Both the position numbers and the translations under genes were made by a program. This document shows, one piece after another, positions 7,353 through 16,025 of a stretch of DNA of 50,411 nucleotides. The stretch is from NCBI RefSeq assembly GCF_904424705.1, contig NZ_CAJGBF010000023.1, forward strand, positions 1 to 50,411, given 5' to 3'. Origin of the DNA: Rossellomorea arthrocnemi (GTDB lineage: Bacteria; Bacillota; Bacilli; Bacillales; Bacillaceae_B). Position 1 is the stretch's first letter. Each line of letters begins with the position of its first letter. The notes below the pieces were generated by a model. It had not been told where the DNA came from. It ran no database searches and worked only from the letters and a program-made list of their open reading frames with translations.

Positions 7353-8168
7353 TTATCCTAAGGAAACATCAAGAATCATCATCACGACGAAGCCCAGCAT
7401 AAGTCCCAGTGTCGCCAGGTCCGTACTTCCTGAAGATTGTGACTCAGGAATCAGTTCTTCGACGACGACAAATATCATCGCTCCCGCCGCAAAAGCAAGG
7501 GCATAAGGCAGAAGAGGCTGCACCATCAGCACTGCAGCGGCCCCGATCACAGCAGCAATCGGCTCTACGATGGCTGATAACTGACCATAATGGAAGGATT
7601 TCAAACGGGACATCCCTTCACCCCTGAGCGGGATGGAAAGAGCAGCCCCTTCAGGCATGTTCTGAATCCCGATTCCAATGGCTAAGCCGATGGCTCCCAC
7701 TAAGGTTGCATCTCCAATACCGAGTGATGCGGCTCCAAAGGCTACACCGATGGCGAGACCTTCAGGAATATTATGGAGGGTGATCGCCAGAAACAACAGG
7801 GTGGATTTTTTGAATTGGGTTGGAGGTCCTTCGGCTTTTTCCGATTCGTTCCCCAAGTGTAAATGGGGTACGACAAAGTCTAAAAGTCTAATAAAAAGGC
7901 CGCCGAGTAAAAAGCCAATGGCAGGGGCCAACCATGGAATTTGGCCGTTTTGCTCACTGAACTCTATCGATGGAGCCAGCAGGGACCAGAACGAGGCGGC
8001 AATCATAACACCTGCCGCAAACCCGAGCATCATGTTCAATGTATGTTTTTCAATTTTAGTGAAGAAAAAAACAGTGGCGGCTCCAAGTGCAGTTAACCCC
8101 CACGTCACCAGCCCACCGAACAGCGCCTGCGTCGTCGGATTAAACCCACTTAACCAGTCTATGAACAT
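7353..8168 (-). CDS. ZIP family metal transporter (ZupT/GufA-like)
   Basis: A 271-residue membrane protein with eight predicted segments. The two ZIP signature helices are clear: LAITLHNIPEGLAIGVAFG and GIGIQNMPEGAALSIPL carry the HNxPEG and QNxPEG metal-binding motifs. A His-containing loop VVPHLHLG lies between segments three and four. ZIP proteins bring zinc, iron or manganese into the cytoplasm. I chose the ATG at 8168 (MFIDWLSGFN) because GGAGGA lies 11 bases upstream; the ATG at 8195 has no binding site. It is monocistronic, with a strong terminator and no visible Fur or Zur box. Confidence 0.88.
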   Translation of the reverse strand: MFIDWLSGFNPTTQALFGGLVTWGLTALGAATVFFFTKIEKHTLNMMLGFAAGVMIAASFWSLLAPSIEFSEQNGQIPWLAPAIGFLLGGLFIRLLDFVVPHLHLGNESEKAEGPPTQFKKSTLLFLAITLHNIPEGLAIGVAFGAASLGIGDATLVGAIGLAIGIGIQNMPEGAALSIPLRGEGMSRLKSFHYGQLSAIVEPIAAVIGAAAVLMVQPLLPYALAFAAGAMIFVVVEELIPESQSSGSTDLATLGLMLGFVVMMILDVSLG

Positions 8169-8354
8169 ACGAACCACGCTCCTCCGATCAAACATTTTAG
8201 AATACTACCATCTTGCATCAAGGAAACTTTCTTTGTCAAAGGAAATGTCATTCACCTATTTACCAGAGCCCATCATTTTTCTATATATATGTCATTTACT
8301 TCAAATTGTGTATGTATCGTCTATATTTCCCATTCACACATAGGGACTATACCA

Positions 8355-8384
8355 AAAACGCCCCTGCCTAAAAAAGACAGAGAC
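8355..8384 (-). terminator. Terminator of the ABC permease gene
   Basis: On the leftward transcript GUCUCUGUC and GGCAGGGGC (8376-8384 and 8360-8368) pair over nine positions counting G-U pairs, followed by GUUUUUGG. It lies ten bases after the permease stop. Confidence 0.6.
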
Positions 8385-8393
8385 TAAAACTCC

Positions 8394-10016
8394 TTATTCA
8401 TCCCTAATGACTGTTTTCCATAAGATCAGATTGACGCCGAATAAAACGATAAGATAGAAAGGGATACCGAACGGAATTTGCAGAGCGAGGTAATGCAACC
8501 CCAAAAACACACCCACAATAAGATAGAATGGGAGGACCTTCCAGCTGTCGCTTTGCTGAACACCTTCGAAGCTCTCGGAAAAAGGCAGTGCTCCCCTCAT
8601 TAAACTGAGACAGATAACAGTGAATATACAGGCACTAATAAAGACGATGACCATCTCAGGGATCACCCGGTAACCAAATAGAATGATAAAGACAATGCTT
8701 ATCAAGGCAAACAACGGAAGGAACAGCTTCATAAGGAATGCTTTCAATGTCCCTTTGTAGATGGAAGCCCTGCTAGAAACAGGTGCTACTTTGTAAACCC
8801 ATGATCCCTTGTATTTCCCTGAATAACTGAGCATCATCACTACAGTGGGAATGACGATGAAGCTTGAGTAGATGGATAAATACATACTTGAAGTCAGTAA
8901 ATCTTCCCTCGATCCGTCCATTAACCCATTGAAGATGAATATAAACGGCATGATAATGGCAAATCCAAGGGCAGGATACACCTTCAACTTAAATTCCCTT
9001 TCATTTTTCATCATATAATGGGCGAAACGATAAAACGCCCGTTCTTCGTGCGACCTGAATAATACCTTCATGGTGCCATCCCCGAATTGGAAATGTGTTT
9101 TCCTCTTTTTACCTCCATGTGAAGATAATTTCTGAAGATTCTTCTCAAAGGTCGGCAATGCTTTCACGTAAACGATTAGGGAAAGAATTGGAAATAGTAC
9201 CGCGATACATGAAAGAATCAGGATCATCACGTGGTGGTTACCGTTCAGCATCCATTCAAACGGCGCTGCGAACCAGATGGGAGGCAGAAAGATATTCCAC
9301 CAATCTGGTGTAAAAGAAATTGTTAAATCGACAAATTCAAACGATCGTGCCACAATCTGGTATCCCACTGCAAGTCCAATGGATAATCCGATCTGAACAT
9401 AGTTGATAATGTCTTTCAGCTTTTCCCCATCGAAGTATTGGAGAATGAAATAATAGAGCATGGCTGTAAACACCACAATGAGTATGTTCATCAGAATGAT
9501 CCCTGAAAGGAATAATAAAAAGAATGGAAGACCATGATTGATCAACCCTACAAACAAAGGAATCGCTGTCAAAGAACCTGTCAGGAAAAACAGATAAATA
9601 AATACGTGAAGCGTTTTAGCCAGGCTGATGGTTTTTCTTTCAACAGGCTTGGTAAAGAGAATCGTATGATCCCTGATGTCCAGGATGACTACTGAGAAAT
9701 CGGAAATCATGGAGGTCATCACGATGAATATGAGCACAGTAAAAGTGATACTCATTTGAAAGATGTATTGATCTCCCATCAGCATGAAGGGAATGACGAA
9801 TAAACCAAACAGTGCATACACCCAAAGGGATTTAATAAAGCGGTTTTCATCCTTCCCTTTCTTCCTTCCCTGCTGCTGAAAGATCGTAGGCACGCGCCTT
9901 TGATCCATCGTAAGTTTGACTTGTAGTATTTTTCTCAATAATCGGTAATCGAATCCAAGTTTTGTAAACAACCACTGAAACCAATCCAGAAACAGAAGAG
10001 TACGAAATTCCTTCAT
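8394..10016 (-). CDS. ABC transporter permease (ABC-2/EcsB-like)
   Basis: A 540-residue membrane protein with about 12 hydrophobic segments in two halves separated by a polar region near 290-320 that contains LSSHGGKKRKTHFQFGDG. It has no binding-protein dock, which fits an exporter-type ABC-2 permease. Its start at 10016 lies two bases after the stop of the ATPase gene, so translation is coupled and the two certainly form one complex. The substrate is unknown. Similar ATPase-permease pairs of Bacillus (such as YthP/YthQ) also lack a known substrate, so I give no symbol. Confidence 0.8.
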   Translation of the reverse strand: MKEFRTLLFLDWFQWLFTKLGFDYRLLRKILQVKLTMDQRRVPTIFQQQGRKKGKDENRFIKSLWVYALFGLFVIPFMLMGDQYIFQMSITFTVLIFIVMTSMISDFSVVILDIRDHTILFTKPVERKTISLAKTLHVFIYLFFLTGSLTAIPLFVGLINHGLPFFLLFLSGIILMNILIVVFTAMLYYFILQYFDGEKLKDIINYVQIGLSIGLAVGYQIVARSFEFVDLTISFTPDWWNIFLPPIWFAAPFEWMLNGNHHVMILILSCIAVLFPILSLIVYVKALPTFEKNLQKLSSHGGKKRKTHFQFGDGTMKVLFRSHEERAFYRFAHYMMKNEREFKLKVYPALGFAIIMPFIFIFNGLMDGSREDLLTSSMYLSIYSSFIVIPTVVMMLSYSGKYKGSWVYKVAPVSSRASIYKGTLKAFLMKLFLPLFALISIVFIILFGYRVIPEMVIVFISACIFTVICLSLMRGALPFSESFEGVQQSDSWKVLPFYLIVGVFLGLHYLALQIPFGIPFYLIVLFGVNLILWKTVIRDE

Positions 10017-10018
10017 CC

Positions 10019-10804
10019 CTATACCTCTTGCACAACGGAAACAATTTCCGCTGCCGTTTCCTTATGTTCATTAAACCCGGTTAATTGATTAAAAATTTCC
10101 TCAAGAGATCCTTCCATATTCTGATTCTTTAATTCTTCAAAGCTTCCATCAGCCACGATTTGTCCGTTATGGAGAAGAACGATGCGATTGCTGATTTTTT
10201 CCACAACATCCATGATATGCGAGGAATAGAATATGGTCTTCCCCTGCGTGGCAAGCTGAGCGAGCAGCTCTTTGAAAATCATAACCGAATTGGCATCCAA
10301 CCCGTTGATGGGTTCATCGAGAAATAATACATCAGGATTATGTAATAAACTCGAGATGATCAGAATTTTCTGCTTCATCCCTTTTGAGTAAGACGCGATT
10401 CTCGATTCGTATACTTCAGAAAGTCCAAACAAGCCGATGAGTCTCTCCGCTTTATTCTTGGCCGTTTCCTGTTCCATTCCATATAACTCACCCATGAAAG
10501 TGAGGTATTCTTCTGCTGTCAGGTTATCATAAAGATCCGCCATCTCCGGCACATAGCCGATCCGTTTCTTGTAATCTACGGAACTTCCAGATATATCTTC
10601 ACCAAATAGCATCACCTGTCCGGAATACTCCTCTTCAAGACCGAGGATGATCTTGACGGTCGTACTTTTCCCGGCACCATTCGGACCAATATAGCCGATA
10701 ATCTGTCCTTTATACACATCCAACTGGACACCTTTTAATACTTCCTTGCTCCCAAATCTCTTCTTCAAGTCCTTGATCGATAAAATCGGTTCTCGTACGT
10801 CCAT
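10019..10804 (-). CDS. ABC transporter ATP-binding protein
   Basis: A 261-residue ATPase with all ABC motifs: Walker A GPNGAGKST near residue 40, Q-loop region near GYVPEMADLYDNLTAEEYL, signature YSKGMKQK, Walker B VLFLDEPINGLD and switch histidine in FYSSHIMDVVEKI. It powers the permease encoded right after it. It is the first gene of a two-gene leftward operon, divergent from a GntR-led operon, with a long inverted repeat (10848-10881) in the shared control region. The ATG is preceded by GGGGATTC. Confidence 0.9.
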   Translation of the reverse strand: MDVREPILSIKDLKKRFGSKEVLKGVQLDVYKGQIIGYIGPNGAGKSTTVKIILGLEEEYSGQVMLFGEDISGSSVDYKKRIGYVPEMADLYDNLTAEEYLTFMGELYGMEQETAKNKAERLIGLFGLSEVYESRIASYSKGMKQKILIISSLLHNPDVLFLDEPINGLDANSVMIFKELLAQLATQGKTIFYSSHIMDVVEKISNRIVLLHNGQIVADGSFEELKNQNMEGSLEEIFNQLTGFNEHKETAAEIVSVVQEV

Positions 10805-10847
10805 ATGAATCCCCTTTTTTTCTTTAGATATGCCTATATGCTAACAT

Positions 10848-10881
10848 AAATTCCATATTATGGTCAGATAATATGGAATTT
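10848..10881. promoter_or_regulatory. Perfect 14-bp inverted repeat between divergent ABC operons
   Basis: AAATTCCATATTAT (10848-10861) is repeated perfectly inverted at 10868-10881 around GGTCAG. There is no T-run, so it is not a terminator. It lies 44 bases upstream of the leftward ATPase start and before the rightward gntR promoter zone. The most natural reading is an operator for a dimeric regulator, which is inference. Confidence 0.5.
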
Positions 10882-10975
10882 ACCCGCTTTACTTCGTACT
10901 CTTACACAGCACCCCATTCCGAAATAATTTTCAATTCCCCCCTTCCCAAATTGGCAGAACCTATTATATACTTTA

Positions 10976-11000
10976 GCTGTATTAATACGCATAGTACACT
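10976..11000 (+). promoter_or_regulatory. Possible YtrA-type operator upstream of gntR
   Basis: From memory, the B. subtilis YtrA operator is AGTGTA-N13-TACACT. Here GCTGTA (10976-10981) and TACACT (10995-11000) are spaced by exactly 13 bases, 22 bases before the start of the YtrA-like gene and just after a TATTATATA -10-like stretch. The left half matches only in part. This suggests self-repression. Confidence 0.4.
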
Positions 11001-11022
11001 ACACACAGTCGGGAGGGTGGAT

Positions 11023-11418
11023 ATGTTTGAGCTTGATTTAAGAAGCCGTAAGCCTATATATGAACAATTGGTTGATAAATTGAAAGAATTCATCATCAAC
11101 GAAGTGCTTAAGCCTGACGAACAATTACCTTCCGTTCGTGCCCTGGCACAGCAACTGACCATAAATCCAAACACAATCCAAAAAGCCTACAGGGAACTCG
11201 AAACTCAAAGGTTCATTTATTCTGTTAAAGGACGGGGTAGCTTTGTTAATCCTTCAAGTCACATTCAAAACGCGGAGAAAATTATGAAAGTAAAAGAAGA
11301 ATTGTCTAAACTTTTATCTGAGGCCCTTTACTTAGGAATCACAACGGAAGACTTAAAGCAGATGATTGTGGAAATCGAGGCAACGATTGGAGGTAATCAA
11401 ATTGATGATCGAGATTAA
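11023..11418 (+). CDS. GntR-family regulator, YtrA subfamily
   Basis: A 131-residue protein with the winged helix of GntR regulators (about residues 4-70: RSRKPIYEQLVDKLKEFI, then SVRALAQQLTINPNTIQKAY as the recognition region) and a short helical tail instead of a ligand domain. This layout is typical of the YtrA subfamily, which controls ABC transporter genes in response to cell-envelope antibiotics. The ATG at 11023 has GGGAGG at six bases. The longer upstream frame lacks a binding site. Its end overlaps the start of the ATPase gene by 14 bases, so it heads the operon and probably represses it. Confidence 0.87.
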   Translation: MFELDLRSRKPIYEQLVDKLKEFIINEVLKPDEQLPSVRALAQQLTINPNTIQKAYRELETQRFIYSVKGRGSFVNPSSHIQNAEKIMKVKEELSKLLSEALYLGITTEDLKQMIVEIEATIGGNQIDDRD

Positions 11419-12307
11419 ATCCATAACCAAAGCCTTTGAAGGCGCGGAAATCATACATGACACCTCTTTCTCAGTTCAAAAAGCTTCGATTTACGGCCTG
11501 CTTGGATCAAATGGAGCAGGAAAGACCACATTACTGAAGACCATTGCCGGGGTGCTGAAGCCTGAAAGCGGTGAGATATTAGTAAATACACAGCCCGTTT
11601 ATGAAAATCCATCGACGAAAGAAACCCTGTTTTTCATTCCTGATCAGCCGTTTTTCTTTGCTCATTATTCATTAAATCAAATGGCACGATTTTACCGGAA
11701 CACTTATAGCCGATGGGATGATGATCGATTTAAGTCATTGAGCAGCTTATTTGGAATTGATCCTTATAAAAATCTTCATAAATTCTCAAAAGGTGTTCAG
11801 CGTCAGGCGGCTTTTATTCTGGCCCTTTCCACACAACCTGAAGTACTTATCCTCGACGAACCGATGGATGGCCTTGATCCGGTGGTACGAAAAAAAGTCA
11901 AGAGTGTGCTCATTACTGAAGTAGCAAACAGGGACATGACCATCATCATCTCCTCTCACAATCTCCGGGAAGTGGAAGATATTTGTGATCATATCGGCAT
12001 ATTGCACCAAGGAAGATTTTTACTGGAGAAAGAGCTCGATGAGTTGAAGTCAGGCATTCATAAAGTACAGCTGGCATTCAGTGGACACATTCCCGAGAAG
12101 CTCTTCGGTGAGCTCGAACTCCTGCATAAAGAGAACCGGGGAAGTGTATCACTCTGCATCGTCCGGGGGGACGAACAACATGTGAAGAGCTTGATTCAGC
12201 CTTACCATCCGGTGATCTTTGACTTGTTGCCCCTGACACTTGAAGAAATTTTTGTTTATGAAATGGAGGACGTCGGATATGCCATCCAAAACATCATGGA
12301 TCAATAA
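11405..12307 (+). CDS. ABC transporter ATP-binding protein (YtrB-like)
   Basis: A 300-residue ATPase with Walker A GSNGAGKTT, a signature region FSKGVQRQAAF (degenerate compared with LSGGQ), Walker B VLILDEPMDGLD and switch histidine in IIISSHNLREVEDICDH. The C-terminal 80 residues form an extra domain, as in many drug-export ATPases. The ATG at 11405 has GGAGG 11 bases upstream, inside gntR. Its end overlaps the next gene's start (12279) by 29 bases, so translation is coupled. It probably energises the membrane protein encoded next. Confidence 0.88.
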   Translation: MIEIKSITKAFEGAEIIHDTSFSVQKASIYGLLGSNGAGKTTLLKTIAGVLKPESGEILVNTQPVYENPSTKETLFFIPDQPFFFAHYSLNQMARFYRNTYSRWDDDRFKSLSSLFGIDPYKNLHKFSKGVQRQAAFILALSTQPEVLILDEPMDGLDPVVRKKVKSVLITEVANRDMTIIISSHNLREVEDICDHIGILHQGRFLLEKELDELKSGIHKVQLAFSGHIPEKLFGELELLHKENRGSVSLCIVRGDEQHVKSLIQPYHPVIFDLLPLTLEEIFVYEMEDVGYAIQNIMDQ

Positions 12308-14240
12308 GGAAGTCATCACCCTGTGCCTTCGGAATGCAGGTTGGGTGGGCATTGTCTATTTTATTGGTCTTCTTTTTTCTTTACCGGTCGATATCATCGG
12401 TCAATTATCCAACGATAATCTATCTTATCCGATTGCCATTTACGATAATCTTTTTAAAATGCAATATCCGATACAAATGGGCTTGATTCTGTTTATTCCC
12501 GTGATTCTCTCCTTGTTCCTGTTTCGGTATCTGCACGTGAAGCAAGCCGGGGACTTCATGCACAGCCTCCCGATCCACCGCAGGAAATTATTTTTTCATT
12601 TTACAGGGACGGGATTCGGACTTCTTATCATTCCGATTCTACTGAATACATTGATTTTACTTTCTCTATATTCATTTACAGAACTTCCTCAATATATTGA
12701 GGTTCAAGACATTCTAGTCTGGTGCGGCATCACGACGCTCATGAGTTTGCTCCTGTTCACCGCATCTACATTTATTGCCATGATAACAGGGCTGACCGCC
12801 GTTCAAGGTGCGCTGACCTATATCCTGCTCTTATTGCCGGCAGGGATGTTTATACTCATATGCTACAGCTTGAGAAATCTTTTATTTGGATTTCCTGAGG
12901 ACTACTTCTTCGATGTTCAGATCGAGAAATACTCCCCACTCATTAAGACGGTTTACCTTGAGAACAAACTCTTCTCCAGTACAGATGTATTATTATTCAT
13001 CATAATCACTCTCGCATTCTATGGTTTATCATACGTGCTATATAACGTGAGAAAAGTGGAGGCTGCCTCCCAGGCTATTGTGTACCCGTTTTTGAGACCG
13101 TTGTTCAAGTATGGAATCTCTTTCTGTTTCATGCTGATCGGAGGAATGTATTTCAATGGAATCTATCAATCTCAAGGATGGACATTATTCGGGTATTTCA
13201 TTGGTTCATTCATCGGTTACTATCTCGGGGAAATGATTTTACAGAAACATTGGAGAGTGTTCCGTCACTGGAAGGGCTATATCGGATTTGTCCTGCTCAT
13301 CGCTCTTCTCGGCCTTTTCATTCAGTTTGATCTATTCCACTATGAAAAGAAGGTCCCTGAACTGGCTGATGTGGAGAAAGTCCACGTGAGCAATACTTAT
13401 TATTCCCTTACAGACAACCCTGAGAATCTTATTCAGGACCCCTTCATCAAGGATCCAAAAACGATTCAAGCTGTTTTGGATCTCCATGAGGAAATTGTGT
13501 CCACACAAACACATGGCACGCAGGCAAATGAGAAGATGGAGCAAATCTTTCTCTATTATAAGATGAAAGATGGAAGCAAAATCATAAGGAATTACCTGAT
13601 CAATATCGAAGAAATACAATCTCAATATGCTTCTCTTTATGAAATGAAGAATTATAAGGAGAACACCGAACCAATTTATAGCGTTGATTCAAATAAGGTC
13701 GATAAACTCACCATCTATAAAGAAGTCGGCAGCAACCCCGGCATCACCATTTCCTCTCCCGAAGAAATCCGTGAAGCCATCGATATTCTAAAAGAAGAAA
13801 CCTACCATGAGTCCTTTGAGAATCGTGACAGGGTCAACCTTTATAACGTTGAACTTCTTTTATCTGATGACAAGTGGGCACATGCATCCATCAGCCATGA
13901 CAACAAGAAATTGATATCATGGCTACGGGAGAAAGGATATTTAAAAGATATGAAAATAGCCTCGAATATTGAGTGGATATATGTGACAGAACAAGCCAAT
14001 ATCAGTGAACAGTCCTCTCAAACGATTGAACAAACGATCACAGATTTGAAAAAAGAAGAAAAAGGAATCGAAATAAAGGATGCAGGTCGGATAGAATCCA
14101 TTATGACTAAGCTTGTGTATGATCAGGTAAATAGTGAATACACCGTCATCATCAAGTACCAGAACGAGGGTGAGATCCGGACTTTCGGCTTACAAAAGAA
14201 AGATGCACCTTCCTATATCAAAAAAGAAGTGAATGATTGA
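12279..14240 (+). CDS. Large ABC-associated membrane protein with a C-terminal soluble domain
   Basis: A 654-residue protein. Residues about 1-360 contain some ten hydrophobic segments resembling the YtrC/YtrD permeases, including the short DFMHSLPIHRRKLFF motif common in such permeases. Residues about 370-654 are polar and alpha/beta-like, with no hydrophobic segment. I recall similar proteins being annotated with a DUF6449 domain but cannot verify this. The ATG at 12279 follows GGAGG by eight bases within the ATPase gene. The start of an ECF sigma gene follows the stop by 23 bases. The substrate is unknown; the large soluble domain could sense a ligand, which is inference. Confidence 0.75.
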   Translation: MPSKTSWINKEVITLCLRNAGWVGIVYFIGLLFSLPVDIIGQLSNDNLSYPIAIYDNLFKMQYPIQMGLILFIPVILSLFLFRYLHVKQAGDFMHSLPIHRRKLFFHFTGTGFGLLIIPILLNTLILLSLYSFTELPQYIEVQDILVWCGITTLMSLLLFTASTFIAMITGLTAVQGALTYILLLLPAGMFILICYSLRNLLFGFPEDYFFDVQIEKYSPLIKTVYLENKLFSSTDVLLFIIITLAFYGLSYVLYNVRKVEAASQAIVYPFLRPLFKYGISFCFMLIGGMYFNGIYQSQGWTLFGYFIGSFIGYYLGEMILQKHWRVFRHWKGYIGFVLLIALLGLFIQFDLFHYEKKVPELADVEKVHVSNTYYSLTDNPENLIQDPFIKDPKTIQAVLDLHEEIVSTQTHGTQANEKMEQIFLYYKMKDGSKIIRNYLINIEEIQSQYASLYEMKNYKENTEPIYSVDSNKVDKLTIYKEVGSNPGITISSPEEIREAIDILKEETYHESFENRDRVNLYNVELLLSDDKWAHASISHDNKKLISWLREKGYLKDMKIASNIEWIYVTEQANISEQSSQTIEQTITDLKKEEKGIEIKDAGRIESIMTKLVYDQVNSEYTVIIKYQNEGEIRTFGLQKKDAPSYIKKEVND

Positions 14241-14263
14241 CACTAGAAAGTCGAGGTGACCAA

Positions 14264-14797
14264 ATGGATACAATGGAAACTACATCATCTCCTCTTACAC
14301 TGGAGGAGATGTATAAACAATTTCATAAGCTGATCTATCACATTGCTTATAACATCACCAAGGACGTGCATTTATCTCAGGATGTCGTCCAAGAAACCTT
14401 TTTGAAAGCTTATGTAAAATTAGATACTCTCATGGACGGGACGAAAGTCAAAGCCTGGCTTACTTCAATCGCAAGATGTACAGCCATCGACTTCATCCGC
14501 AAACGATCTACACAGAAGGAGATCTGGATCGAAGAGCAGGAGGAACGTCAACCCATTCAGGATAACCATTCTCTGGAATGTGAAATCGACGCCAGATTCC
14601 TCAAGAGCAGCATCCAGGACAACATCAAGAAGCTGCCACTGACCCAGCAAGAAGTCATGGCATTAAAAGTCACGGAAGATCTGAGCGACAGTGAAATTGC
14701 ACTCAAGCTGAATCTGTCTGCTTCCACGGTCAAAACCCGTTTTCATCGGGCTCGGAAGCATTTGTATTTCATTGTCCAAACAAAAGTATCTGCATAA
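14264..14797 (+). CDS. ECF-type RNA polymerase sigma factor
   Basis: A 177-residue sigma-70 protein with only regions 2 and 4. Region 2 (about residues 18-85) includes LSQDVVQETFLKAY and KAWLTSIARCTAIDFIRKR; region 4 (about 122-172) includes LPLTQQEVMALKV and the helix-turn-helix DSEIALKLNLSASTVKTRFHRARK. The ATG at 14264 follows GAGGTGA. It is the last gene of the gntR-ABC operon. No anti-sigma gene follows: the next 348 bases are non-coding and the next gene is an RsbR paralogue. How its activity is controlled is therefore open. Confidence 0.88.
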   Translation: MDTMETTSSPLTLEEMYKQFHKLIYHIAYNITKDVHLSQDVVQETFLKAYVKLDTLMDGTKVKAWLTSIARCTAIDFIRKRSTQKEIWIEEQEERQPIQDNHSLECEIDARFLKSSIQDNIKKLPLTQQEVMALKVTEDLSDSEIALKLNLSASTVKTRFHRARKHLYFIVQTKVSA

Positions 14798-14801
14798 GAA
14801 A

Positions 14802-15001
14802 GAGACTGGGATATAACGAAATCGATCCAATCTAAAGACGAACCATTCATATATAGTGGTCTTTAGAATCACTTGTTACACCGCTGCCCGCTTCCGTGGA
14901 AGACTTCTTCCTCGGGCGGAAGTCGGGTCTCATAAAAATCCGAACGATTTCGAATGATCGTTCGGATTTCTCTTTGACTAAAACACGTTTGTTCCAGTCT
15001 C
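14802..15001 (+). repeat. Structured 200-bp intergenic element bounded by GAGACTGG/CCAGTCTC
   Basis: The 348 bases between the sigma gene and the RsbR gene hold no credible gene. They contain an element with outer inverted ends GAGACTGG (14802-14809) and CCAGTCTC (14994-15001). Inside are TCTAAAGAC (14831-14839) paired with GTCTTTAGA (14859-14867), a GC-rich CTTCCGTGGAAG / CTTCCTCGGGCGGAAG stretch, and a 13-bp terminator hairpin. AGAGACTGGGA-type ends are familiar to me from repeated elements of Bacillaceae, so it may be a non-autonomous mobile repeat or a structured RNA. Confidence 0.55.
14936..14975 (+). terminator. Terminator downstream of the ECF sigma gene
   Basis: AAATCCGAACGAT (14936-14948) pairs perfectly with ATCGTTCGGATTT (14957-14969), followed by a T-rich tail. 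It lies inside the repeat element and would end the gntR-ABC-sigma transcript. Confidence 0.75.
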
Positions 15002-15145
15002 ATTCTTTGAATAATAGGGAATATTCAAGAGGACTAAAAGATGTATATTATGTATTAGTTTAGTAGCATTTTCGGCCTAAATCATTGACAGCCTTCCCAA
15101 TAGGTTTCAAAATAGAAGAATAAGCCAATTACAAAGGGAGCATTT

Positions 15146-16012
15146 ATGGATACTCACTCTTCTCTATTATATGAATACTTAACTGATCACGCCTTAGATT
15201 TTACTGAAGACTGGCTCAAATTTCAGGGTATTAAAAAAGGATCACATTACTCTCTTGGTTCTCCGCCTGAGGTTCAGAACAAAATCAAAGAGCAAAATTC
15301 TAATTATGTGAAGATCGTTGCAAAATGTCTATTACTCTCCAATGAAGAATCGAAGGAACTGATTTCTAACTGGACAAAGCAAACAGCGGCTGATCGCAGT
15401 AAATCCAGCACGACGTTGGATGAAGTTGTACGTAATTCAGGGGTTTTCAGAAGGGTGTATTGGACGTATGTTGAAAAATTCGTTGAAGAACAGTCCGAAT
15501 TAAACATCCAATTGAAAGAGGTATTTGAGTGGGAGCGCAAAATTAACTTTGCCTTGGACTATGTGTTAGAGACGTTCACTTCGACATTCCTTGGGATCTT
15601 AATGAACAGGCTTCAGGCTCAGTCCACATTGATTCAAGAATTAAGTACACCTGTTATTTCTTTAACCTCTGAAGTGGGACTGCTCCCTATCATTGGTGAT
15701 ATTGATACAGACCGTGCAAGAACGATCGTAGAATCAACACTGCAGCAAAGTTCCGATGCTCATTTGTCCATGCTGATCATCGACTTATCAGGTGTGGTAA
15801 TGATGGACACCATGGTAGCCCAGCAAATCTTCCATCTCATCGATGCCTTGAATCTACTGGGAGTGAAGTCTGTCATCACCGGTATCCGCCCTGAAGTTGC
15901 CCAGACAGCCATCCATCTCGGACTGGATTTCTCCACCATCCATACTGAAAACTCCCTTGAACGAATCATTGCCGATGTCATTCAGGAAAACAGCTGTTTT
16001 TTGCAAATGTAA
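15146..16012 (+). CDS. RsbR-family stressosome protein with STAS domain
   Basis: This 288-residue protein has an N-terminal helical sensor-like half (about 1-150) and a C-terminal STAS domain (about 165-280), the architecture of RsbR paralogues that build the stressosome with RsbS and RsbT and control sigma-B. The conserved STAS stretches are LSTPVISLTSEVGLLPIIGDI, IDTDRARTIVES and IDLSGVVMMDTMVAQQIF. The first RsbT phosphorylation site of RsbRA appears kept as Thr188 (in IDTDRA). The position matching the second (DITG in RsbRA) is Ser215 in DLSGV. No rsbS, rsbT or rsbU neighbour is present, as for other dispersed paralogues (ykoB, yojH, yqhA). An AAAGGGAG binding site precedes the ATG. Confidence 0.88.
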   Translation: MDTHSSLLYEYLTDHALDFTEDWLKFQGIKKGSHYSLGSPPEVQNKIKEQNSNYVKIVAKCLLLSNEESKELISNWTKQTAADRSKSSTTLDEVVRNSGVFRRVYWTYVEKFVEEQSELNIQLKEVFEWERKINFALDYVLETFTSTFLGILMNRLQAQSTLIQELSTPVISLTSEVGLLPIIGDIDTDRARTIVESTLQQSSDAHLSMLIIDLSGVVMMDTMVAQQIFHLIDALNLLGVKSVITGIRPEVAQTAIHLGLDFSTIHTENSLERIIADVIQENSCFLQM

Positions 16013-16025
16013 GTTTGAATAATGG

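Noticed and set aside
7678..8343. 221-codon rightward frame
   Set aside because: It is antisense to the ZIP transporter gene and has low-complexity composition typical of a shadow frame.
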